64,000 nucleotides of DNA from assembly GCA_013368315.1 (NCBI GenBank), contig JAACJM010000041.1, positions 459,026-523,025 of the forward strand, given 5' to 3'. Position 1 is the first letter of the stretch; every line of letters starts with the position of its first letter. Below, in pieces: positions 32,067 through 43,439 of this stretch. The translations under genes and the position numbers were made by a program. The notes beneath the pieces are model-generated. The model was given only the letters and a program-made list of their open reading frames with translations, was not told the DNA's origin and made no database searches. Source of the DNA: Tetrapyrgos nigripes. Its lineage: Eukaryota > Basidiomycota > Agaricomycetes > Agaricales > Campanellaceae.

Positions 32067-33486
32067 TTTCGAGACCTGATTTCCTCCCTAGACTTTTCCA
32101 AGGCTACCAATGCTAGTGATCATGCGGGTCGGAAAAGTACCACCTTGGGTGAGCATGTACCAATATGATCAATGATGGGATATGGTGCCACGCGTTGATT
32201 TGAAACCAAGCACTAGAGGCAGTCGGCTTGCCACAGCCATAATCCATATAACTATGTGGACGCATATGCAGGTGGAGGCTCATCTGTCAATCCCCTTGCC
32301 CAATTTGAACTCAACTGACTCTCCAACGTCTGTATTTGCGCCATCATTCTCCTCATAGCCACTTACATTCCTTCCATTCCGTTTGGGATTTGTTGAAAGC
32401 CTGCTGCAGTTTTCTTACTTGCTCCCGTTTTATCATCAGCTTCTTGTAGCTGCATTTTGATGTGTCGTATGGGTAGTGGTGGTTTGGATTGTCGAATGAG
32501 TAGACAGTGCAATGACAGTGAGGATCCAGGCATTAAATTTAGATGCTGGATATCTCCTTCGTCGGGGATTCGAACGAATTTTCGGACTCTGATAGGTGGA
32601 TGGAGTCGAGCCCGGGTCTTATTGGATATGGATCCATTGAAATGTAGCCATTTGCTGTGCCTCTCTGATGTCCATTCTCTTCCTGAACTGAACTCAATGT
32701 ATATTTCAGATTAAATGGTTGAAGTTATCTTTCTCTTGCACTGGAGCTGACTGGAACAGTCATAGGGACCCTTTTACGGGACTTGTTCTTACAAACCCAC
32801 GGTTTGCTGTGTGGCTATGCTGAAATTGTCTCCCGGCTTGGAATCTTGATAGAAGCCAGTACCGAACAGTTAACAGCGCTCATATCATCGATTAGGTGAC
32901 TACGCAACGCCACCCCGCCGGGCCCTGAAGGGGCCACTTGACGTGTATCTATCTATCTTTAGCACTTGCCACTCAGTGACTCACTCCCTTTCCTTTTGGG
33001 GGGCCTCGTCATTGCCACACGCAGTGGTGGCCCACATCTCCTTTATCTAATGCTTTATATACATATGGTACTAGTCATTGGGGGTCATAAGTAGTCACTG
33101 TGGAGATATTGACGTTGATGCCTAAGGTTTGTGAGTCACAAAAGCGAGTCAAATGGGAAGTCGGAAACGAGGGTGTCGAGGAGGAATGAGAGCCATGGAA
33201 AAAATAGCCGTGGTCGGCAATAATGCCGCGGATCCTGCCACGCGATGGCCCCTATCGTAAGGCGAATCTTAACGGCGCACTGTAGTGCGCCATCCCCGAC
33301 TCGTCCTTAATGTAACTTTATATTTGAGCTAACTAACTACAATGTAGTAAGATGAATGTTATAGGAGTGTTTTCGGATCATGGTCCTCACGTAGGTGTCT
33401 TTGTTTCCTGTAATACCAATTTTTGGTGTTCCCGATACTTTGGTCAAGGGAATGTAGGACACCGTGGGCGGCGAATCATATTTGGG

Positions 33487-33762
33487 GCATTGAAAAACAC
33501 AAACTTATTGCTATTTTATGAAATGATGTCATGACTCGAAAAAAAAAAAAAAACTTTGAGAAGCGCCTGAGCAGCATTGGACCGGCCAATCTCGCTACCC
33601 TAAACAACACCGACGCATGAACTCTGGTGGAGCTCACCGTGTCGGGGCCAGATCGGGCTCTTGACACCGTTTGCGTCCTTGCCTAGGTCCTCAGAGAAAC
33701 TTTTTTTCTTCTTGAAAATGGCATTATTTCGTAAAATAGCAATAAATTATCGATTTTTCAAA
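33487..33762. repeat. Inverted repeat, ~70 bp arms
   Basis: The left arm (33487-33560) with TTATTGCTATTTTATGAAAT and an A-run followed by ACTTTGAG is the imperfect reverse complement of the right arm (33690-33762) with ATTTCGTAAAATAGCAATAA. The spacer is about 130 bases. Possible foldback element. Confidence 0.75.
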
Positions 33763-33769
33763 GCAGCTT

Positions 33770-33840
33770 TTGCTCGTCGGGCCTACTCCATATGCTTTGA
33801 GGCTGATATTCCATATGGAGTATGTCCGGGGCCGAGCAAA
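33770..33840. repeat. Short inverted repeat
   Basis: TTGCTCGTCGGGCCTACTCC on the left pairs imperfectly with GGAGTATGTCCGGGGCCGAG on the right, around a CATATG-bounded loop. It abuts the larger inverted repeat. Confidence 0.65.
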
Positions 33841-34449
33841 AATCCGTCATTTAAATTTAGATTTTTCCAAGCTCCAAATAGGCATCGCCGTCCGCGGTGG
33901 GACCTTTTTCTATCAACACGAAACGTGGACGGCATTGAGGCGCTCATGGAATTCATTCAAAAGTCCGGTGCATTCACCAAAACTGGGAAACCATTACGCC
34001 GTCCCCAACCTCCCACCTAACAACCTCTTGATGAAACAACCCTAATGTTGGATGACGAATACTGGGAAGACCTTACAGGAGGTCATGAAAGAGTTGTGAC
34101 GCACGGTGAAGTCGTCGACAATGAACCTGGGGACTTTGGGTGGGATACCAAAATCCCCCTGCTCAACCACCCGCCACCTTTACAACCCATCGCGTGCACA
34201 CCTCGGAGCCTGAGTCCCTTGTCGAGGAAGGGAGTTAGTAAACCGCCCTGAGACAAATTCTATCTCCTCCATCTCCTTCCGACCTTTTCTTTTACCTCGG
34301 CGTTTTCGCCAAACCGTTAATCCATAACCGAACAAATCCACACCTACACGCACACCCATGAAACCCCATCACGACCTTCCAGTTCGGTAATCATCTCAGT
34401 CAAACCAAAGTGTGGATGAGAACAGCCTGTCCCGGAAGCGATATGATAC

Positions 34450-35259
34450 TTAGGGCCTGTTCGGCAGCGCTAGGACACGCGCTAGGACGCCCTGAGCATC
34501 CAGACGGATTTTTGTCCTAGTCAGTAATGTAGCCTTATTTAGTAATACCGGTAACTAGATTCGAATACCGGTAAATGTGACATTTGTGACTACTTCACAC
34601 GTGGACTTTGCTGCTCGCTGCAACTCTAGCATGTATGGCCCATCAAAAGAAGGAGGAAGATGGCACTACAGCTCAAACTCGGGGTCCAAGAAAGCCTCCC
34701 AACAAGTGGAATGACCAAGAAATCTCAGCTCTGCTCAAATCCTACACTGACCAAGACTGCTGAAAAGGGAGGTGGTTATAAAAGGGCTGTCCACCAAGCT
34801 GCTGCCAGTGCTGTGGCCCCTTTTGCGAGTAGCGGGAAAGAGCCAAAGAATCATAAGCAGTGCAGCAACAAGCTGCAAGAGGTACGACATCATTTTCATT
34901 GTCATTTGACTTTTTTCTTTCATTCATTGCAACTCTATTGACGCTTCGACTTCTTTTAGCAGCTGAAAAAGGAATGAAACGCGGTAACGCTCATCAAAGA
35001 ACAGTCCGGTTTGGTGTCTTTGACCATGGTGCGGGCATCACTGCGGAGACAGAGCTGATCTGGGAGGCATTTGAGCGGGTGTGCCAAGCGGAAGGAGAAG
35101 GGGCGATGACACGTACACTCACTCTCAGACAATTGTCACGCGCGGAAATGGTTTATTTACCGGACTATCATATAAGGCTATACTACAGGCTAGGACAAAA
35201 TCTGTCCGGACGCTCAGGACATCCTAGCACGTGTCCTAGCCCTGCCGAACAGGCTCTGA
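34450..35259 (+). mobile_element. PIF/Harbinger-like element, decayed
   Basis: Element 34453-35256 with long inverted ends of about 65 bases: GGGCCTGTTCGGCAGCGCTA on the left and the near-complement ending CCCTGCCGAACAGGCTC on the right. Flanks TTA and TGA suggest a 3 bp TTA-type duplication with one change. GGGCCTGTT ends and 3 bp duplications are typical of Harbinger. The interior holds remains of the Myb/SANT partner protein but no DDE transposase. Confidence 0.75.
34635..35165 (+). pseudogene. Harbinger Myb/SANT-like protein, broken
   Basis: From the ATG at 34635 the frame reads PPNKWNDQEISALLKSYTDQ, then after a frame break GGGYKRAVHQAAASAV and NHKQCSNKLQE. After a likely intron comes LKKE, a TGA where Trp is expected, then NAVTLIKEQSG and, in another frame, FGVFDHGAGITAETELIWEA. 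That order (tryptophan-cluster, QCxxK, SGFG...TATxEIW) is the Myb/SANT-like DNA-binding protein that accompanies Harbinger transposases. Two frame changes and a stop make it dead. Confidence 0.7.
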
Positions 35260-36074
35260 GCATACCAAGTACTATACATGTGTAGTCATTTCTGGGGTAA
35301 CCTGCCCCCACGCCTTGGTCGTAGGTCTGGCCTCCTAGTCGTTAAATACAATGACAAAAAAAAGATGCTGATGCATCGTCCTCGGTTGTCGGCATCGTAG
35401 AGACCAGCAATAGAAATCTGCAAGCGTGGAAAAGTTACGATTGAATTGCATCTAAAGGCCTCGTAACCGCTTCAATACGGGTACCTTTGTAAGTAAACAA
35501 AGATGATACTATTTGATCGTCTCCACGAGGTCTTTGACTCTTTGTTCCGAACCATCACTATCATGATTCTATAAGGTGTACCCGGACCTTTCCTTTGCCT
35601 TTCCTCCATTCTCCCTCAGAATACGCACCAGAACTTACATCGTACTTAGCTGCTATTGTTCAATCTTAGGTAGAGAGATGACCTTGGCAGTAGTAACCTC
35701 CCAGATTTAACCTGTGATCTCCGAGTCCTCCGCACTGTAACAACAATCACTATCATAATGATTTGATCATTTTGACTGTTAAGCGCCGCTGTCTTCAAGA
35801 ACAAAGAGCAAATGTATTCTCGTTTGGATACTAAGCGTTCCCTAACCAACTTTTGACCACGGAATATTAGTTACTGCTGGGTTTTGAGATGCCGCATCTT
35901 CCCTTCCGTCGGATCATCAAATTCCGAAGTTGAAGTTGTGATATACTTGGCGCGGAGGGCCGCTGGTGAATAGCCATTTCCAAACAAATTACTACATCCT
36001 TTAAATCAGACGACGATACTCGGCAAATTCTTGCCCACCTCTTTCCCACCCTCGCCCAAGTCAAAGTATTTGCT
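35260..36074. other. Intergenic before monooxygenase 2
   Basis: About 800 bases; promoter of the next gene expected here. No other structure seen. Confidence 0.4.
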
Positions 36075-38107
36075 ATGGTTACCAACGTCAAATGTACGCT
36101 CGACTTCATCGTGGTTGGAGGAAGCATTGCTGGCTTATCAGTGGCCTACTTTCTTCGTCAAGGCGGACACAGCGTGACGATTGTGGAGAAACATGAAGAG
36201 AAGTCATCATTCCAGGTTCGACTTGTATCTCATGTGATATTTCATCAAAGGATATTCACCGGTGAATGACAGAATCAAGAATTCAGCGGTCTGCGCATAC
36301 CTCCAACTTTGACCAGGCTTTGTGACCAGCTGCCCGGATTGCTGGACTTGCTGAATGAGAAGGGGACGCGTCATCCAGGGTACAGCAGACTTTTCTATCG
36401 TGTCGTTTTGATTATTAAAAGCATATTTTGTTCGGCCTCAGTGATGTTATGTACCAGTGTACGTGGAATAATTTCTGCTTTCAAACTCACTTGGTTTAAT
36501 CCAATTGTTACAGGCGAAGATCTTCAGCCAGTAGCGCAGATGATTCATGGCGATCACATTGTCTCTGATCTCGGAGGCATTGGCTATCGTATGCCCGTAA
36601 GCACCTAGCGCCATAAATTTCATAGCGCCTCTGATAAAGAGCCTATAGTATTCATATCTTTGGAACCACCTCTACGAACTTTGCCTCTCCAGTGAGGTGA
36701 ATTTTTTGTTTGGGTTCGAAGTGCAAGAATTTATTCCTGGAGCTTGCTCTAATGAGCGAGCGGGAATTATATCAAGCTCAGGCAGATATTTGACTTGTGA
36801 TATGGTGTGTACACATCTTTTCTCCTGAAAATTAATTTGATCATGTTTGCGCAGGTTATTGCTGCGAATGGACACACCAGCAATCTCACTGAGTTTGTGA
36901 TTGACAGCTGTAAAGAAGACAATGGTGAAGATGATAGTGATTCAGACCTTCCAACATTTGAGAGATGGAATAGGTGTGATCTTATATGCTGAATTTCAAT
37001 TTTATCTAATTACCTTACAGCTGCCGGCTATCAATCCCTACTGAAACAATGAAGAATGACTTGGATCTGAGCCCCTTCATGGAGAATGACTTGGTTTGTT
37101 AACATCAGTGTTATATCATTCTTGACTGCCACTGACTGGATGAACCTTTCAATTAGGGGACATATTGGTTGGGCAATGGATTTTGTTGTTTTGGTGGAGT
37201 CGTAGGTAGTCATATTTCATTCAGTAATTAATATTAATGATCCCTCTCTTTATATAAAAATAGGAAGGCCCTGATCAATATGGACTTAATGTCTATTATG
37301 GGCCCTTACTCACTGCATCAACTGATATGGACTGGCATGCTGGGAAACCTAGTTTGACGAGTCCTGATGAATTGCAGAAGTATGACCAAACATGGTATGT
37401 TTTAAACAGGTTAGCAGGAATTTCCTACTCATTTTTTCTTTCAAGTCTTCTAAAGTTGCTTAACTTGTCACAAGCATGCTTCAGGAGCAGCCAGAAATCT
37501 CTGGAGCCCTCGTCATATCACAATAGCACTCATGAGATTGTACTCATAGGTGATGCTGCACGTGGATGTTTGGTCAGTCAAATTGTCAAAATAATTTCAC
37601 TTCTTTTGAAAAAAAGTCTGATTTTTACAACATAGATCAATGGACTTTATAACACGTAAGGATTTATTCATACTTCATCATTGTAGATGAGACTAAAGTG
37701 ATCTTGAATATTTTCAGAACATTAGCTGTAAGTCATTATGGCTAGTCGCAGGCTCATATACTGATCAATCCTTGTAGATTGAAGATGGATTTATCATTGG
37801 CTCTCTCTTCTCAAGAATCTCCACTAAGGATCAAATTGTAAATATTCTGAAGGGATACAATCAAATTCGCAAAAAGAGACTGGAGGATGTCTCTGACAAA
37901 AAGATATTGTTCACTTTTACACTTCCCCCAGGCCCAGCAAGGGATGCTCGCAATGATGCATATAGGCCCACTCTTTACCAGGCTGACATGGATGATGAGG
38001 TACTTGCAGATTTGTGGAATAGTTATATCAGGGGTCTAAGCTATGATCCAAGAGATGCAGTAGAGGAATGGTGGCATTTCTGGGGCAAACATTCACTGAA
38101 TTCTTGA
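36075..38107 (+). CDS. FAD-dependent monooxygenase (salicylate-hydroxylase-like), many introns
   Basis: Class A flavin monooxygenase expected to hydroxylate aromatic substrates with NAD(P)H and oxygen. Blocks in order: LDFIVVGGSIAGLSVAYFLR (FAD fold, exon 1 from 36075), VTIVEKHE, SGLRIPPTLTRLCDQLPGLL, CDMVIAANGHTSN, PDQYGLNVYYGPLL, EIVLIGDAARGCL, then INGLYNT, TLA and IEDGFIIGSLFSRI on consecutive short exons, ending WWHFWGKHSLNS at 38107. Introns are many and short. Two motifs deviate: the DG motif has Asn (AANG instead of ADG), and the GD motif reads GDAARGCL where GDAAHA is usual. The gene is more AT-rich than the first monooxygenase and not closely similar to it. It may be functional or slightly degenerate; exon borders in the middle are approximate. 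Confidence 0.8.
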
Positions 38108-38175
38108 CAAATCTTCTCTAATATTTTGACTGTTTATTGAACTTGTATTGACTAGCTATCAAAATATTTCTGACC

Positions 38176-38907
38176 ATGACTATGACTACAGAGTCTTCTA
38201 TTGCTGTTCTTGGTGATATATCATTGGCCCAGCAGTCTTTTTCCTCTCAAACATCCTGGACTTTCCATCATCGTCCTTACTACACAGACCCTCAAGACCA
38301 AGCAGCTTGCACTTGGTTTAGGTTGTGCTGCAAGGCAGCCAAACAATGCTGATGACTGTCACAGAGGAGTTCTTGCCTTGGTCCACATTCTTGGGAGGAC
38401 TACAACAACTTGTACTGCCATCTTTGAGAGCTGTGGTCTGCATTTGCTAGTCCTCAAAAGGCTGTTTTTGAGCAAGCTACCATGCTCACCAAAGTTCTCC
38501 AGACCAGCTTGAAAACCAATGACCAGCTCCTCAATACTATGATTATGGTGGCACAGAATTTGGCTTCAGTTTCTCATCCAGTCCCTCCATCATTCTTTGC
38601 AGACAGTGCTACTCCTTCTGCTGACAAGCATGCCCCATCATTATCTTTGCAGCCTCAACCATCGAGCCCAATGTCTCAGTCAATATCTCACTCCATGCAC
38701 ACTTCTGAGGTGACATCACCAGTTGCTTCATCAGCTGTCCCATCTGGTAAGGGTGTTGTTTCTGGGTCACTGACCAAAGATTCCAAGTCAACCATGAAAG
38801 GTATCAGTTCAATGTTGCCTGGCCTCAAAGGCATGTTTTCCAAAAAATTGCCTTCCTCACCTGATTTGGAGGTTCACTCTCAGAGGAGAAGGACTTTGGA
38901 TGATTAA
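38176..38907 (+). pseudogene. Uncharacterised Ser-rich ORF, interrupted
   Basis: From ATG 38176 the frame reads MTMTTESSIAVLGDIS and stops at a TGA near 38350; continued similarity of composition in another frame (ELWSAFASPQKAVFEQATML) leads into an open frame that ends RRTLDD at 38907. The second half is rich in Ser and Pro (SSPMSQSISHSMHTSEV) with a basic GKGMFSKK-like end. No domain recognised. It lies in an AT-rich, transposon-like stretch, so it may belong to a mobile element. Confidence 0.4.
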
Positions 38908-41900
38908 TCACTTTGTTGCACTAGTATTACTGTCACTCCACTTCTGAGTACTGCACCATGGACCACCACTTTTGTACTTTTATTAGGATGTCATGATATG
39001 AAGAGCTACTGAGGTGTTTGTGATTGTAGATACCTGAGTTACATAAGTAGCATAGGCAGCCAATTGTTAATTTCATTTCATTTCTGATTGGCTGATGGCC
39101 TCTCACTCCCAACCTCCTCTCCTCCAAGGGGTTCCCACTACAGTTGCCCTCAGAGAGTTCTAGGTCTATTGCCTTGCCTTGCCTCTCCACACCTTGCCTC
39201 TGGCTTCATAGTCCCAGGCCTACACACCAAGTGGTGACATGCAGGTTTACCATTTGTATAGTACATTGACAGTACTCCTGTAAAGTGTGTACAAAGTGAT
39301 GCAGATATTTTGCAACACTGATCTATATATTCCAATGGGATACTATAGTGGAGAAATTGATTCTGATTCTGAATAAATGTGGCTCTTGATAGTGGTGAAG
39401 GCAGACACTGACATATGGGCTGCTGATTTGCCTTCATTAGCTATCAGAGTCCTGGGGACACAAGTGTAATTTAGCTGTAAGCATTACATATTGTCAGAAA
39501 TCCTTGTCTCAGCCACCTTCAGCACATGCCATACCCATGCACTCCTTCATATTTCCATATCTGTCATTCTTACATCATTCACTGCCTAAGCCCAAAAACT
39601 CTCAGAGGGTTTTTCGATTATACCTATGTGCACCCCCACCCTATTCTATTTCTGTTTCATTTATTATGTCAATCATTCATTCTGTTCATCACTCCACATC
39701 TATATTTGTTGTTTAACATTTGATTTGTTTATTCTATTTACTGTTTGGGACTCACGATCATTTAGTATATTAGTTATAGGAGCATCATAGTTAGTTGCAG
39801 AGTCTTGATACAGGAGTTGGTTTCACTACTCATATATAGGTAGTGTTTTCCTGTACTCAAGCCTCAGAATTGATCTTTTTGTTGTTTCCTCTCATTCTTC
39901 TCTGCTTGTTCTGCATTGTGAATCAAGGAATACGTGCACTACACTTGCGCGCAGCAAATCTAGTCAGACAACTCTCTCAGGAGTCACAGTTGTCTTGTAT
40001 CCTTTAGAGGGATTCTCATTCTACATTCACCATCCATTGTCATTCTCCTTGATCTAGTTCCTTGTTGTCATCTCAGTTGCCATACAGGCATGTAGATTGA
40101 TCCACCAGCAGCTCAGATTTTTGGTCTTGTAGGCTTAGGGTTAGTGGGTGAGTAGTGTCACTCCCTCTTGCTGAAGCCACCCCTAGGTTCCAGACTCCTC
40201 CTGGGGCATTCTCCCTTCATCAATGAGCTCATTTGGCATCGAGAGGCTAGCCCAGCTCAAGGGTTCATGACACATATGTACTGTCCTGTAATATCTTGTA
40301 CTAGTATGTTATGCTTGTGATGCTTCCCAGACCTGGTGCATCATATCTTGGTCCAAAGTGACAACTCTCGGGCTGTCAAAGACTCTCTGATAGAGTGTGT
40401 GGGAGGAGCACTCCATCGTCAATGAGGTGGATACGTTTGGCAGTAACCTGGCTCTGAGGACTCAGACTGATTTCGAAGTACTTCTCTATTTAGAATTACA
40501 ATCACGTGTATAGTATGTAGACGTGCGCAGCGGGCTGTGTAAATCCATCTCTCTCCTTCTCTTACCTTTTTGTGGATTTTTAACTTCAAAGGACTAACGT
40601 CGTCAACAAGCGACTCGCCTTTGGATTTCGTCTTGTGTAATCAATGTATTATACAAGGTGAGTATTTCTTTCACTCTCTCTATGCTAATCTACTCTGTTG
40701 CTTCTGCAGAGCAACTAGGTATATTATTCTAAGCATTGACTCTAGTCTGCACTCCTGACCGTGACCCAGGACTCCTCCTGTAGTTCAAATTATTCTTTCA
40801 CAACAGCCACCTGAAGGAGAACGCGGCCAAATGAGACCAATCCAAGAGTCGAAAGCGCAAGTCTATCCAAGATTACGAATGCCATAAACAAGAGGCCAAG
40901 GCAAGAAAGGAGGAATGCTGAGCAAGGAAGAAAAGCCAGAGGTAGTTGCAGAACTCAGACTTTGTGCAGGGCTCATCTCATGATGGTGGTGACAGTGACG
41001 GTCAGGCTGGCGCGAGAGGTGTGCAGCCGGTCTACCTGAGACCAGACATTGGGGAGGGGAGGGGGTCTGGAGAGGGCTTATGACCCAAAAGTACCTCATG
41101 CTCTAGAGAGTGTAAAGACCAAATTTCTGGAGTCATCTCTGCTTCAAAGTATCAGAAATACACTTGGAGGGTAAAAACAGGTAGAAGACATGCCTGATAT
41201 GCCTTATTTAGGTGGAATCCCACTGAAATGGTATATGGTTCTCACAATAGTGATGTTGTCAGTGGTCTGACATCTTGAACTTTTCTTGAAAAATATTTGC
41301 TATCTCAAGAAAATGGATCCCACATTAGCATTTATCACTCCTTTGTTGTGTCTTTAGGTCAGTAGAGGGTCTATAAGGTGGTCTGGAGGGAAAAGTGACT
41401 TGATTTGATGATTTGGAAGCGAAAAATTATCTTATCTCTTTCCTTTTAGGAAGGAAGGAGGGAGAGGGGGAGGTCTGGCTGACCTTAAAACCCAAAAGGA
41501 ACGTCTGGTCTGGCCATAACTGTCTGCACACCTCTTGGGCTGGTGGTGGCGACGACGATGACGACGTGGTTGATGGTTGAGTTTGCTTGCGTGGGAGTCA
41601 AACGAGTACGTTGGCGTCACTGCATGGTCTACTGAATAGTACTGATTGATCGTTTTTATATAGTGACCATGAGCCCTTATAATTAGGAGCAGCGGTCACG
41701 TCAATATCGTTACATGTGTATCCTGTTCTATTTGCATTTCGTCTCTGTCCTAGTGCAGTCTATGCAAGATTATATCCCATCTTATGCCTACTATCAGTTC
41801 GTATGTGTACCCATTCCTATGCCAATATGTTATGTATGAAATATATGCCATTATGCCATATGTGGTGTAATACATTATCAGTAACTACTAGGTTGAAATA

Positions 41901-43439
41901 TGACGAGTAGAAGTAGTCTCGCAAAGGAGACTATAATCAACCTAGACACTCCAGAAGTAACCTAATTGGAGCTACTGATTTCGAAAAAGTAAAAAATATA
42001 CACATAGGTTGAAAGTGGCATTTTTAGGTTGATAGTTAACCTAGCCTTTATATTTTATTCTTAGGTGGTATTTCAACCTGGTCAGGTTGAAGATCGTTGA
42101 CTTCTACGTTGAAATCAAGAGTACACTAGGCTGATTTCCTCGCTGACTGTTAAGTCCGGGCAGATCCTAGCATTAGGAAACACGTCAGACCCGAGCGGAA
42201 GTCTTATTGGAGTTTAGGAAAGGATGAAGACGGAACCGGGCAGAACCGGTAGTCTCTGAGAATGAAGTATAGGGAAGATACGGAATGGAATCCGTTAGGA
42301 TAGTACTTTGTTGTCTGAAATCAGATGAAGTTAAGAGACCAGCTAATTCGATTTTAGACTTAAGCTATCTACTACAAAGTTGCTAGCTTAAGTACTACTT
42401 CGGAAACTATCGGAATGAATAGGAGTAAGATAGGAATGGTTCGGAAATGAAGGAAAAGCACATGGTGCTATTGGAGATGGATGGAGTGCTGCGGAACAAA
42501 GTGGAAACAAAGTGGAACGGATTGGAGATGAAGTGGAGTAGTTTTGGAGATTAGATACGAGCTATCCAGTAGTTATCCGAAATGAATCACAAGTTCCCGG
42601 ATGGGATCCGTGTGTGGAGATTAATAGTGGGGCTCGGATATGAAATCGGAAATGAATGATTGGAAAGTGTTCGGGATGAAAGGAAATGAAGTTTGAAATA
42701 AAAGGAAAAGAAGTTCGGAAAAGATACGGAAGCATAGATATTACACTGACAATCAACCTATCCAGACCTTACAGAGCTAAAAGCCTCGTAACTAGCAGTG
42801 TGACTTGCCCTAGTGCCTCACCCTCCTACGTTTCAGTATTTCATTCCTCTCATTTTTCAGCTTCTTTCCACAGGCATAGAGTCTCTTGTGTTACTGTATT
42901 ATTTTGACCATATGAACGGCTACTTTGGTGCGTGACGCGACATGACATGAACAATTTACTATATTAGGCAGGTTGCTGGAGAAGCCGGCCCTCCCACGGC
43001 CCTTTTTCGGTAATAAAGCACTCATAAATGTCTCTGTGATGCGTGACGCAATACCAAATTGACCCTGTCCGAGGGGCCCTGTGATGCGTTACGCGTTCAT
43101 GTGGTCGAAATACTACAGTACTTCAATTTTATACTTGTTTTACCCTTGTATGATTCGCCATCTCAGCGCTCCGTAATTGGCGTACTGGCTCAATGTAGTT
43201 TACTTACCGCTGGTTCTACTGTTGAATAACATCCCGCTTAACTACCTATTTCACCGCGTTTTTTTAGTCGACTCTGTCCCGCAATTTGGGTAGAGTCCAC
43301 GATCCGTAAATTTCTGTGAAGATATGGATGGTGATAGTGGGCTGAGCTAAGCTAATATATATATGGGTGGAGTGAGCAGCCTTCGTGAGACTAAGCTTCC
43401 ACTGAGAGTCAGGGAGGCCGAGCGCAGGCGCGAAGCGCT
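38908..43439. other. Gene-poor region, ~4.5 kb
   Basis: No convincing gene on either strand. The left part (to about 40500) is AT-rich with many stops. 41889-42125 holds a cluster of AGGTTGA/TCAACCT motifs. 42170-42740 is purine-biased with repeated GGAA. 42927-43098 holds three GTGACGC/GTTACGC motifs. These are noted as findings. Confidence 0.45.

Larger units (their letters stand above)
31320..34449. other. Gene-poor region, ~3.1 kb
   Basis: No convincing gene. It holds a two-copy ~60 bp repeat (31947-32066) and inverted repeats (33487-33840). A minus-strand reading near 32460-32280 suggests a short coiled-coil-like fragment but could not be assigned. 33850-34240 has open frames without a recognised domain. 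Confidence 0.45.

Noticed and set aside
32560..32580. GGGGATTCGAAC, like the complement of a tRNA B-box
   Set aside because: No acceptor stem, A-box or anticodon arm could be folded around it.
33850..34045. Open frame with MEFIQKSGAFTKTGKPLRR-like text
   Set aside because: Too short and unmatched to any domain I can name; left as unassigned.
40140..40150. TTAGGGTTAG as a possible telomere repeat
   Set aside because: A single short occurrence, no array.
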